Made by a program: the position numbers and the translations under genes. The notes below the pieces were generated by a model. That model saw only the letters and a program-made list of their open reading frames with translations, searched no databases and was not told where the DNA came from. Below, piece by piece: positions 11,123 to 22,019 of a DNA stretch of 64,000 nt. Source of the stretch: Trametopsis cervina (taxonomy: Eukaryota; Basidiomycota; Agaricomycetes; Polyporales; Irpicaceae); NCBI GenBank assembly GCA_022385755.1, contig MU278355.1:934974-998973 (forward strand). The letters run 5' to 3'. The first letter of the stretch is position 1; the number at the start of each line of letters is the position of its first letter.

Positions 11123-11954
11123 CCTCAGACAAGAACATGCAAATACGCACAGAATCTGAAGGCCGGAATTGCACATATATATGGTGCGCACAAATTAGTT
11201 TTACTGCTACGGGGTTTGCTGACGAGTGCTATGGTTCTTTGGAAAGAAGACAGATATGCGGCGCGCCCAAATGGACTATGCATAGACCGGTGCTGAACAA
11301 TGTTTGTGCAGGTATCCCAAGTCAAACAGAGAACAATTTCCAGAATAGCCATGCACCCGTATTGCCCTCTGGTTGAGGTCACTTAGCTTCCAGAGGCATC
11401 CAGAATCGAACGAGACCGCTCGGACACACCCGTCATACCCCTCTGCCCGCTCTGTCTCTCAAGTCATGCATTTCCTTCGATCTGTCTGTCTAGTCTCGTC
11501 TACTGCCATCTCCTTGTCTCGGATCGCTTTTTTAGCACTTGTGGTCGAATCTGCATCCAAGAACGTGTATGGAATATCAGCTTCGCTGTGACTACCAAGA
11601 CGCCCATTTCCCTCCAATTTGGAGAGTGCAAGTGCTCGTCCATGCAGGACATTGAACTATTGTCGGGTACCCGACAATGGCCGGAGTGGCTTGCGCAGGC
11701 TGCTAACGCTAATATCGCTGAACCCTTGGTAGGGCTGTTTCGCATCCTCGAAGGACCGTTGGTATCGCATTCATGTCCGACGGCTGTGGGGCCGATGTGT
11801 CTGCCCTTTCTCAGAACGCAGGATGTTCAGAATGCTGGATACTCTTTTTTCTTCATTGTGTACCGATATATAAACTGAAGCCATTGACCTCAAGTCCTAC
11901 AACTCTGGCACCAACTGCACTGTCCTCGAAATAATTCTATAAAGCAGATTTAAC
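11123..11954. other. Intergenic upstream of C2-helical gene 2, 832 bp
   Basis: Promoter region of the second C2 gene. Open frames here are short and unspliced. The only feature I can support is the TATA box near 11868. Confidence 0.5.
11868..11875 (+). promoter_or_regulatory. TATA box of C2-helical gene 2
   Basis: TATATAAA lies 87 bases before the ATG at 11955, matching the spacing in the two sister genes. Confidence 0.6.
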
Positions 11955-13875
11955 ATGGGCGATACTTCAGCAATGTAAGCCGTATAATTCTCTCATGGAT
12001 GTCACATACTCGCATTCTCACTACTGCAGTGGCCAACTGATCCGCAATGCTCATGCATGTGCGGTAGTTCCACTTGTGGGTCCTCAAGATGTCGAGGTAT
12101 TGGTGAAAGGCAAGTCTCTCCTACTGTTTTTTTCTATATCACTCATGCTCTCACTCGTTTGTCTGTATAGCCATCCACTTTGGCGGCTTCACCGAGCGTC
12201 GAATTCATCCGTCCACGAAGACATATGTGAAAATCTTCGTCGACGATCGCGAGGTTAATCTCCAGGGGAAAGTGCTGACAGCTCAGACGCTGAATCCAAG
12301 CTGGAACTTTGAACCACCTATCGTGCTGTAAGTATATCCACAATGTATTGACTCGACAGCTTCTAACTTTCAATAGTCGTCCATATCCCTCATCTGAGAT
12401 TAGGGTCAGCCTTTATCGTACGCATGCTTTGCGTAGTGATGAACATCTATGCGATATCAAAGGATCGGCATGGAAACTGTTGAGTGAGAACAACGGTATG
12501 GATAAGTCCCACTCCACCCAGCGTACTGTTGATAAGTTTCCATCCAGAGCAACATCGCATTCGCTGGAAGGCATCTTATGTAATAGGACAGATTGACATG
12601 GCAATTCGCGATCCCGCTGCTCCCAAGAGCGATCGTCCGGCGAATATCGAGCATGTATTACACGACTTTGGAGTACTATACCTTCAAGGCAAAGCACGTG
12701 CTGGGCCTGCACGCTCAGGTGGCCCATTGATCCAAAACGATACCTTGTTCGACTGCATCGGAGACGTGCTGGAAGCGTTATCTAGCGTCTCAGCTGTAAG
12801 TTTGCATAGTAGCTCTGCATAACTCGTTCTCATCAACCTCTAGGTGTTTCCTATTTGCAAAGTGGCCTTTGTGCTGCTACAGGCGGTGCAAAAGGTCAGT
12901 AACAGCTCGGACAAAGATACCTAGTCACATTTACTTAGTCATTCTAGGCCTTGAAAGAAATTCGCAGCGTAGACGAGGACATACGAAGCCTGTTTCGTGC
13001 ACTTTATGAGACTGTCAGGAAGGCCGCAGCATGCTGTGGCAGAAACCCTATCCCAGGGATAGCAGCTGACTTACAGCGTATTGGTCGCGTAGCGGGAAGT
13101 AGCGCGGAAACGGTTGACAAATGGATCCACGAGAAAGCGCTCAGTAAGCAAATGCCGTTAATTACTATGGATTACAACTGATCCCTGATTTATAGAACGT
13201 GTCTTTCACGCGGGGCACGTCCACGATCAACTCAGGCACTGTATGCAAGAGTTGGAGAACGTGCAGGATGATATCCAGTTCAATGTCGAACTTGCGCTCT
13301 GTCAGACGGCCGCGTGGAACCTCCCGTTGGGAGCTAATGTGGCTCCCACATCTCCTCGGCCTGCGCACCCCTTTGCTCAAACCGAGTCACCTCGCCCTCG
13401 ATCTTCCAACAGGGTCGAAGTGGCCATGCGAAATGAAACACCCGCTCATCGTACATTGTCTGGTCCACGCAGCTACACTCGCTCTGATTCTGGAAGATCC
13501 CACACCAGCCGCGGACATCTTACCTACCCAGACAGTCCGCCCTCCGCCGCTTTCTCCAGCCGGCGCAAGGCCTATGCAACCCAAGACTACGGGGAGCATA
13601 CCTTCAATCCCGACCAGTCTTCTCTCACGCTGCCTATCGTTCTGCCACACACTCCAGAGTCATATAGCACTCCTCTTCCCTCCGAACCAGAGTGGGAAAA
13701 TGACCACAGGACCTCAACTGAAGAAGAGTTTTATTACTCCGGGGAAGACGAGGACGAGGAAGAACATCCTCTTCCTCATGCCATTAATCTGCCCTTAAAC
13801 TCCTACGCTCATGCTGATGACGGCTACAAAGCATATACAGATTCTCCTATTCCAAGGTATAGGGTCACAAATTGA
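11955..13875 (+). CDS. C2-domain plus helical-bundle protein, copy 2 (NLR N-terminus-like)
   Basis: Eight exons (11955-11974, 12030-12109, 12171-12327, 12377-12495, 12548-12795, 12844-12894, 12948-13143, 13196-13875) give 516 aa. This copy has the clearest C2 domain: TYVKIFVDDREV, then the classic NPSWNFEPPIVL core, then PSSEIRVSLYRTHALRSDEH. The helical part reads VFPICKVAFVLLQAVQK, then DEDIRSLFRALYETVRKAA and AETVDKWIHEKAL. An amphipathic helix (HCMQELENVQDDIQFN) and a disordered tail with an EDEDEEE run follow. Exons 1, 2, 4, 6 and 7 are exactly as long as in copy 1. Intron 2 starts with GC rather than GT (AAAG/GCAAGT). NPSWN is a common C2 signature. The link to NLR N-termini is inference. 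Confidence 0.85.
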
Positions 13876-14226
13876 TCCTGATATCTCCTGCCTCGAGCCT
13901 CACTCTACCTGAGGGCTCAGTATTCCTTATTGCTTGACCATATGACGCCCTCTACAATTGTTCTGAAGTTACTCATTCTGCAGATTCTATGCTGTAGATT
14001 TCCTATCGTGATATATACATACGCCCCCGTAATGATATTGAGATTATACGTCCCATGACCCAGCCATGCAATATCACTTGCTTGTGAAGTCTACACTGAG
14101 AGAAATCCAACGCATCAAGCAACGACAAGCGAAAGCGACATTCAAGATTGCAAGTTACAAGCGCGAAAGCTAGATTTGATGTATCTGGAGCACATAGTCT
14201 GTCGTGAAATTTCGTGCTAAAATCGT
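13876..14226. other. Intergenic, 351 bp, between convergent genes
   Basis: Shared 3' region of the plus-strand C2 gene and the minus-strand cornichon gene. Nothing else is seen. Confidence 0.55.
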
Positions 14227-14892
14227 TCATCGGCTGTTCTCCTCTTGAATAAGCGCCAAGATCATACTAATAATGAAAGGTCAGAAGAGCTATCCTGGGA
14301 GGGAGAGGGAACGACTCACCGATACAGGTAGTAGAAGAAACTGATCAGATAGAAACCAAGTTTGAAGAAAACTTCATTTTTCTGTGGGCCCATCGTCCTG
14401 AATATTTCTGTAGCGTCGAACATGTGGTTTTGCTTCAAGATCCTGGAAGGAAATATGAGACCTCGAATACAACACTATCTCAAAACGTGGATACGCACTT
14501 ATTGGCATTGTACGCCAGTAGCGGGGCATTGAGCAGGAATGCTACCCATTCGCCGGACAACAGGAACAGGAGAGATAGGAAGCCATGGGCAGCAACCTCA
14601 GGGAGCACAAACTGTGGTACCGTTCCAAATTCAGATAGTCCACAATCATAAGGGTTCTTAGAGCAACACACCTTGTTCATCTTGTTACAGAAGTCTATCG
14701 GGTTTATGTAATCGGTCTCAAGGTCTGAGAACATGATGACCTATAGCCATGCACAGGACACAAAATGCACTTAGTCTCGCGTCTCATGGAAAGGATAAGG
14801 TTACGCACGAAGAATACCGCGGTGAACATCAAACCGGCTGCCCAAAGCACGGAGAAAAGGAAGATTAACCAGCCTGCGTATGCCGATGACAT
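14227..14892 (-). CDS. Cornichon family ER-export cargo receptor, copy 2
   Basis: Homologous to copy 1 but clearly diverged. Exon 1 is 14809-14892 (28 codons), exon 2 is 14672-14740, exon 3 starts at 14611, and the last short exon ends [12 protein letters not shown] at 14227. Three hydrophobic segments match the family ([54 protein letters not shown]). The signatures [13 protein letters not shown] and [17 protein letters not shown] are present. Unlike copy 1, the first exon has no intron after codon 4; later intron positions are shared. A 10-codon upstream frame starts 5 bases before the main ATG and overlaps it. Having two cornichon paralogs is normal for fungi (Erv14/Erv15), but here they are only about 12 kb apart. 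Confidence 0.92.
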
Positions 14893-16264
14893 GTCATGGT
14901 TGGGTGGGTGAGGGTCTCGTGAGCAACATTGCATTTGAGAATCAATGCGAGCGTACCCATGTTTAGAACAAAGTTTCTGCCTGTAGGCAATGAGAAAACG
15001 TATGGCGATGAAGAGTGCGGAGACAGAGCCAAGGGAGGAGCGGGTCGGTCGACGTTGGCGGTAAAAGGCGCTAGGGGTCATACGCAATCCACGTGGTCTA
15101 TAAGCGCGTTGCCTCTTTTGGAAACTTCTCAAGTTCGAACTTGTTAGTGGCCATGGCCCGAAAATTAACACGCTTGTTTTCTGAGGCTTGTGCATTGTAT
15201 ATCATGTTTAGATTTTAGTATATTCTTACATTACATCTGGTGTCTTCCAAACACAAATCTCACCGCTATTGCTCACTATGTGCCAGTTCTACTTAAACTT
15301 ATGGTGGCATATTATATTAGCTTTGCCGAAGATTTTGTTTGCTACTACGGCTGGCATAACTTTGGCTTTATAAGTATATAATCTTCTTGAAGACCGGCAG
15401 GTAAAGCGTCTTAGCGCAGGCACGTTGAGTTCCAGCGATGAGCGAGGCGAGTCCTTCGGCAAGAAGCGAAAGGGCAGTGGATCGCACTCAAGCAAGGTCT
15501 TTTTGATACCCAACTACGATTTAATACTGACTGCCGTATGGAAATGCGAAAGAGGCGAGGAGTGGATAGGAGCGAGAGCAGAAACGCAAACAAAGGCAAA
15601 CAAAAGGCGCACTGGCGCCGGTGTGCGCGACTCCTTGCTCAGGACTTCCATTCAATCTTCCAGCCATGTGGCCTCTATCTTTTCCAAGATATTGAGAGAA
15701 CTTCATGTTTCACATCATGACAATGACTCCCGAACAGCTCGGCCACAGTGCGAGACGTTGCTAGATGGCTATCAAATCCAATCAGGAGCCAGTTTGAGCA
15801 TTTCCAGTTACTTTTGTGCTCAGAGTCAATTGAAGCCGGGTATGCTCGGAAGGTACGAGAATGTAGGAATGTGCTGTGCCGAAACTCAACCATTGGATAG
15901 GTACCGATAGCAGCCAGATCACACGCGGGTGCCACACCTTACAAGGGTCTGAGCAGCAGCATACGCACATGAAGCGTCCGGCCAAGGGTGACGTCTCCCA
16001 TCGATGTTCACCTGACATATGGACGCCCGTCTATCCCGCACTTCTGCATTGAGAGGAGCGTGTTACCGGGTGATTATCATAGCACACCTACCACGCGCGA
16101 TCCAGTTTTATGCAACTTTCCGTGACGACAGTCATGATAACACGTCCGTGCTGGTTCATTTCGGCCACACCCATGTCCAGGGATGCCAAATCTGACGTTC
16201 ATTTCCGCAAAGCAGGATCATGGCACGAAAAACTCTGCCCACCTTAACCGCTGTATCAAAGACA
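14893..16264. other. Intergenic, about 1.37 kb
   Basis: Contains the cornichon-2 promoter on the left and the C2-gene-3 promoter on the right. Open frames within it lack a proper ATG, splicing or domain. Nothing else is supported. Confidence 0.5.
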
Positions 16265-16272
16265 TATATAAG
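16265..16272 (+). promoter_or_regulatory. TATA box of C2-helical gene 3
   Basis: TATATAAG lies 85 bases before the ATG at 16350, the same placement as in copies 1 and 2. Confidence 0.6.
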
Positions 16273-16349
16273 GGCTCTTTGGAGGAGACTCGAAAAACAA
16301 GACACCTGTAATCCAAGTCGTGGCCCTTCTCGAACAAACGACTGCAAGC

Positions 16350-17997
16350 ATGAACGGCATGTAAGTGTATAAGTTCGCAAAGTATCATTCTTCATCACTG
16401 ACAGTTTAATCATCAGTGCGAACTTGGTTGGCACTGTAAACGCTGCCGCAGTGAATCCCTTCGTTGCAGGACATCAGGTTGCTATTCTCCTGCAAGGTAT
16501 GGCCTTGATTGTCAGTTTCACTACAACTGAGTTCTCAGCCTTTCGTCTAGATATCAACCTTGTCGGCCTACGTTCTAGGCGTTTCCATACACATGGGTAT
16601 GCTTTCGTCAAGGTCTTCGTTGACGGCCGAGAGGTTCTGAAGACGGACGTCAATCCTGAGCCAACGGCGCCAGGTTGGCCGTTCTCTCCCGCTAAAAGGC
16701 TGTGAGTACACTGCTCTAGACTTGTTAGCGGACATGATCTGACTGCCACTACGCATCATCAGTGTATTGTATCCGGCGTCCACCATTCAGTTTTGCGTGT
16801 TCCGCCACCACCGTCACACGCAAGAGGAGGAATTTATAGGCTCAGTGGAAGGGACAGCGTGGCATTTTTTGCAGGACACCCAAGGTGATATCCCGCTCAT
16901 AATCCGCATTGTGTTCAGCCTTGTTCTAAACTGCTTTCTCTGCAGCCCGCCATGAGACTCATTCGACGGACTCACCAGAGCTAACCCTCCAAGTTATCAG
17001 CACTATCGAGGATGACTCGAGTCCTCGACCCAGGACAGAAGAGCCCATCGATATCGTTGCGATGGAGCAGCACCGCATCGAGGTGCTCAATCAACAACGT
17101 AGAGCTCACCAGAGATCTGGCTTTGTGGATGTCATTCTACCTGGCATGCTCGATGCGGTATTGTCCGACCTCGATGGAGTACTACATCTGCTGGAACATA
17201 TTTCTCCGGTGTGTATCATTCCTGTTAGTGATTCTATGGTCGCAGTTCTCAACCTCGTTGCATGCGACTAGGCTATTCCCTTGTCCAAGATTGTTGTCGT
17301 CCTCCTAAGAGCGGTCCAGAATGTAAGGCTCTTCATTCTTCTACCGCTCCTGCCTTGCTTAAAAGCTCTTATCAGATGGTGAAGGCACATGGTCAGGTCG
17401 ACTCTGACATTGATGACCTTATGAAGACCTTGCGCGAGACGCTATGCCATGCAGCAGCACATGACAGTCCTGCCATGAGGCAACAGGCGGTGCGCCTGGC
17501 AGGAGAGGGGGCAGCTGTTGTAGATGGGTGGGTTCATGACAAGAGTGGAAGTACGTTTAGCTCTGAGTACCCTGCACCGACGATATATCCTGACCCGTCA
17601 TACAACGTTGTTAGAGCAGCTCATCAAGGCCCTGCATGTCCAAAAACGAATTAAGGACTTCCATCAGCGCCTGCTTGACTTCAATATGAAGTTGAAGAAC
17701 GCGATGAAGCCGAACAATAGTTCGAGGGCACCTATGACAACAAACATCGAACTGCCCGAGAGAACCAACGCCGAGCCATTTGAACCTCCCACTCCCGACA
17801 GCCCAGGCCCACAAACACCTCCCGCGATCCACTCCAACCTTGATTCTGTCAAGGTTGTGACCGCTGGTTCGTTCACCTATGCTATCAAAGAGATAGAAGA
17901 GCATCTCGGCGTCCTTCATCATCCCAACAAACTTGAGCAGTCTGTTCAAAACGTCGCAGGCGATCACGTACAGGTGCTCACGGCTACTGTGAACTGA
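16350..17997 (+). CDS. C2-domain plus helical-bundle protein, copy 3 (divergent)
   Basis: Eight exons (16350-16360, 16417-16496, 16551-16701, 16763-16884, 16946-17208, 17272-17322, 17376-17550, 17615-17997) give 411 aa. Homology to copies 1 and 2 shows in exon 2 (again 80 bases) and exon 6 (again 51 bases), in all intron phases, and in the strand FVKVFVDGREVLKTDV. The helices PLSKIVVVLLRAVQN and DIDDLMKTLRETLCHAA are recognisable. The exon 5 region is unlike its sisters and carries an acidic linker and the helix LDAVLSDLDGVLHLLEHI. The disordered tail is shorter. There is no P-loop. This is the most diverged member; its function is unknown. Confidence 0.78.
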
Positions 17998-18354
17998 TTC
18001 TGGTGATGTAATGTAGTACATAATGGAATCTGCCTGGTTTGCAGACCCGTAACTTGTTATGAGATTGTTCTATTCTTTTTATGTTTCCATACTATATAGT
18101 CTGTACTGTATACTAGCTACGCACACCGGCCCATGCACATGTAACGATATGATACTAATCTATGAGATCCGAGGTCCGTCGGAATGCTGCAGGATTTCGG
18201 ACGAACGCCTGCACAGTTCGAGCAATGGGCATCGTCCGGCACAACGCGTTCTGCAGGGTGCGAGTGGGTCAGCTTTTCACCGCACAGGTCTGCACGGGTT
18301 CGGGTAATGAAACGCAGGTCCGTCGAGAGGATAGTCACAATGGACTAAGTGAAG
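17998..18354. other. Intergenic, 357 bp, between convergent genes
   Basis: Shared 3' flank of the third C2 gene and the first MFS gene. Nothing else is seen. Confidence 0.55.
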
Positions 18355-20228
18355 CTACGACTCCTGTTTCAAGCTGGCCTTTTCGTTAAGAACGTCATCC
18401 CGCTTCCCTTGATAGCTTTCCGACTCCTCGACACGTGCCACCTTCTCATCTTCGTTGTTCTCCGCCACGCTCTCCTCCCCTTTGCCCTTCTCAACATCCT
18501 TCTCAGGTCCTGATGATGACGGCACGCCTGCTGATTGAGGCTGCGCAGGAACTTTCCGTAAACGCAATCCGCCTTCATATCCGAACCACGTGTACCACGA
18601 GCAGTGCGGACCTCGGATGAGCATGATGAACAGACAGAACCCTGTCCAGCCCAGTGAAAGCGCGGCAGCCGGACGCCATCCGAACCTGAGGAATACGTTT
18701 GTCCCGACGGCAGTGCCCATAATTTGGCCTCCGAATATCTAATAACGGCCGCGTTCAGTCATGACGAACTTAGCTAAGGGCAGCAGTTGATAAACTCACG
18801 AATACGAGAATCACGGAGTTCATCCGCGAGCGCGCCTTTGGGTCAAGCTCGAACACAGCGGCAGTCAGAGACACCTGCTGCATCTGTCGGAGCACATCGA
18901 TGCCGAAGCATGCAAGAACAACAGCAGCGATATTTATACCACCTGCGCCGGTCTGGACGCACTGGAAGAGGATCAAGCCTATCGTTGCAATGACGGTAGC
19001 CACCCATGGGATCAGGTTGTCGATGAGTCTGCCGGTAAGAGGCGCGCTGAGCACGCCTGCCATTCCCACCAGACCGAACAGGCCGATCACAAGTCTAGTC
19101 CAAATGAGCGAGAGAGCGGTGAAGAAGTGTGTGACCGACTTACGTTGAATAGAAGTAAGGTGGGCCACCTAGGAGGAACGTCAGAGTCACCCAGAAGTTT
19201 GTGAAGCAGGCCATGGACGCAAGGCTGACAAGAGAAGCCTGAATCAACACGGGTTCCGTGATAGCAAACTTCGCCATCGAGTACAGAATGCCGAAGTAAG
19301 ATAGGCCTGTGTTTCGTGTGGGGTAGTCTGGCATGAGTGTGTACAGCATAACAAACGTCATTCCCTGTAAGCCGATGGCAAGGTAGAAGACCGCGCGGTA
19401 AGTGACGAACTGAGCGATGAGGCCTGCGACCACTCGGGCTACGAGAATACCGAACAGCAAGCCAGACACGACGATGGAGATTGCTGAAGCGCGGCGGTTC
19501 GGTGGCGCGAGATCTGCAGCGAGTGGGACGAGGATTTGTGGGGTGCATGACATTGCGCCGATGACGAACGACAAGCCCTCAAAGGCAGCGAAGGAGCTCG
19601 TGAAAGCCAGACCGAATGTAAGCGTCGTGCTGAGCACAGCAAGGAGGAGAATAAGGGGCCGACGGCGAACGAGGTCCCCCAACGGAGCAATTAATAGCAG
19701 GCCAGTAGCATAACTAATGAATGCGAGTCAACTACTGAATGTATAAGGAAATATTGTGAAGACTCACCCGCCTTGTAGTAGTGTGGGTACATTAGAAACT
19801 CTATCATATGACACATTGAAAGCCAACGAAAGCTCGACTGAAAACATTGTCAGTATCCCATAGAAGCGCATAGAAAATTGGGATGATTGCTTACTTAAAA
19901 TAGGTTGACACCAATATAAGTTACAAACGACTATAGGAAGCGGATGTTAATACTCTTTGTGTGTGAAATTCCAACTTGGGTACGCACTGAAAGTTGTGGC
20001 AATGGCAAACACTACATTCAAAAAGAGGCCGAAGTGAGCAGGCTTTTCCGGGTTATGTCGCAGATGTTTGGGGACTGGTATTATGAGGAAGTCCCGCGGA
20101 ATCTTCTCCGAGGTAATTTTGGCGTCCGAGGTGTTCTGTCCATTGGAGGTCGACACAGGTAGTGTCTCCGTCACGGATGAATCGTCTGCAGTTCCCTGTG
20201 GTTGCGGAACTTCCAAATCTTCGGCCAT
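18355..20228 (-). CDS. MFS transporter, DHA1-like, paralog A
   Basis: Starts at the ATG giving MAEDLEVPQP and ends LKQES. The exon plan is the same as in paralog B. After a roughly 65-residue cytosolic N-terminus ending IPVPKHLRHNP come about 12 hydrophobic segments. The family loop GDLVRRRPLILLL lies between TM2 and TM3. Further family stretches are SGLLFGILVARVVAGLIAQF and FTNFWVTLTFLLGGPPYFYS. The C-terminal tail is charged and glutamate-rich. The TM1-TM3 wording (NLYWCQPIL, PTLLQGGYATGLLL) is reminiscent of bacterial YnfM-type DHA1 exporters. It is probably a drug or metabolite exporter of the plasma membrane; the substrate is unknown. Confidence 0.9.
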
Positions 20229-20342
20229 GTTCGTTCGCGTCAACCCCAGAAACGTAGGAAGTCGCCACAGAACAGAGGAGGCAGCCTTTCACAGAGCGGT
20301 GAGGAGCTGGGAGGATCGAAGTTTATTTGCACGCTCACCTCA

Positions 20343-20351
20343 TATATATAT
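20343..20351 (-). promoter_or_regulatory. TATA box of MFS paralog A
   Basis: An alternating TATATATAT run about 115 bases upstream of the minus-strand ATG at 20228. Confidence 0.45.
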
Positions 20352-21463
20352 CTTGCAACAGGAACCGGCTGCCGTGTATGGTGACCAGCACTGCAACCAA
20401 TCAACCCTGCTCGCTCACACGCGCAAGATCTCGGCAGCTATACATGTTGGTTTCCCACCCGTTCCCACTGCGGAAGATACTCGATCCAGGTGCGGAGGAA
20501 GATACTTCAAGGCCGTCTCCAGACCACACTTTAATTTGCCAGGCACATTGCCTCTGAGCCGCTCCCGCTATTGCCTAGCGACCGCCGTTCATCCGACAAC
20601 GTCAATGGCACGTATCGTGCATGTATATACTGTGCAAAATGTGTACGATGCGCTCGCTGTATTTGCCGCGCGCGCAATCAAATCTGTTTCCCACTCACAC
20701 TCACAGAAGCATGAGTACTCAGATGTTCCATTCAGCGAGGTGTGGTCTGATTATCTGCGGAAAACCTTCGGGATCGTGATGGTTCTGCTTGCGCGAGATA
20801 AACGGAAAAGGTGGAAGTATCATTAAGCAACTTGCGAGTGCGTTGTACGGTACCCAGAGTGACCCACAAGCCTATATTTTGATCTGATGAACGCGGATTA
20901 TAGTCTGGCGTTAGTGCACTGTATCCTCGGAAAAGCGGCGGCTTTTCTGATTGTTGAACGGATAGAAGTCCTGTAGATGTACTTCAAGTCTAGGGAGCAG
21001 ACTTCAAGAATACCTGCACGACTTCTATGCGTTTAGCCAGTCGTTTCGATGGCCACGAGAGATACTTGTTATAGTCGGGACATCGCTGGGGTGTACCGAT
21101 GGCAGCTCCCGAGTTGAGTGGGCCAACCAGATACTGAGGTCGAATACAGAAGAACCACCTTCAACAGCTCCCCAGATCATTGGCTCGTCGACGCGGGTGA
21201 CCAACAACGGAATGTGATCGTGTGAAGTATACCCATGTTGTTATTTCCGTGACGCGAGGTTGGACAGCATCTTTTGCTTTGCTGTAGAGTGCGCAGATGG
21301 TCAATGCCATTCGTCGTCTGATAGATAATAGGAACTTCAGCGAACATTCAGTTGAGGGATGACTCGAGTTGAGTAATCACGTCAACGCTAGCTTTCTGAT
21401 GCATTTCCGCTACGCCCGAAAACATCGAGGCGAGACATCCGAAAGGTTGAGCGACCGATGTTG

Positions 21464-21580
21464 ACTGTCTGAGCAGGAAAAGAGAAGGAAAAGGAAAACA
21501 TACGGAGGGTTAAGGGACTGGTGTTAACATAGCACACTGTCTAACCAGGAAATGAGAAGGAAAAGGAAAACACACGGAGA
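21464..21580 (+). repeat. Imperfect direct repeat, period about 72 bp
   Basis: The block ACTGTCTGAGCAGGAAA with its following AGAAGGAAAAGGAAAAC recurs 72 bases later as ACTGTCTAACCAGGAAA plus the same purine run. About 45 bases are shared with a few mismatches. It lies in the promoter region of MFS paralog B. Confidence 0.6.
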
Positions 21581-21948
21581 GTGTCAAAAGATATCTGCTG
21601 AGTAAGACACGGAATGTGGTAATAGGTCGGAAGCCAAGCTGCGTCCTCAATATTGTCTGCCCAAGCACGGTTTGTCCGGAAGAGAGGGATTGTAGAGGAC
21701 TATACGAGAAGCTTGGAGGTGGTGGTAAGGGTACAAGCTTGGCTCTTTCCCAGTTCGGTAGGAGACGAAGAGCTGGCATGACGGATGCCGCGGCATTTCG
21801 GCACGAGTCTGTAAATAGTTTCGAGCCGCCGGCGTCATCTGCAGTTTCGTCAGTCCATCTCCGTGTGAGCATGAGGTACGGAAAAGCAGATTACATCCAC
21901 TTAGTAATCTTTTGTGACTACCACTACCTACAACAAAAATTGAGCAGG

Positions 21949-21954
21949 TATAAA
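21949..21954 (+). promoter_or_regulatory. TATA box of MFS paralog B
   Basis: TATAAA lies about 71 bases before the ATG at 22020. Confidence 0.55.
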
Positions 21955-22019
21955 TGCCCGCGCGAGGGATTCGCTGATCATTACCAGTGGTCCCACATCT
22001 CCTCTAGACATCAGAAAAC

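Larger units (their letters stand above)
20229..21948. other. Divergent intergenic region between MFS A and B, about 1.7 kb
   Basis: A head-to-head promoter region. It holds a TATA run near 20343 for paralog A, a pair of direct repeats near 21464 and 21536, and the TATA box of paralog B. A long plus-strand frame across 20068-20826 is antisense to the start of MFS A and lacks any domain. Confidence 0.5.

Noticed and set aside
15425..15910. A 161-codon plus-strand frame between cornichon 2 and C2 gene 3
   Set aside because: It opens at a TTG with no in-frame ATG near the start, and shows no domain or introns.
20068..20826. A 252-codon plus-strand open frame upstream of MFS A
   Set aside because: It is antisense to the first exon of MFS A, has no domain and no splice support.
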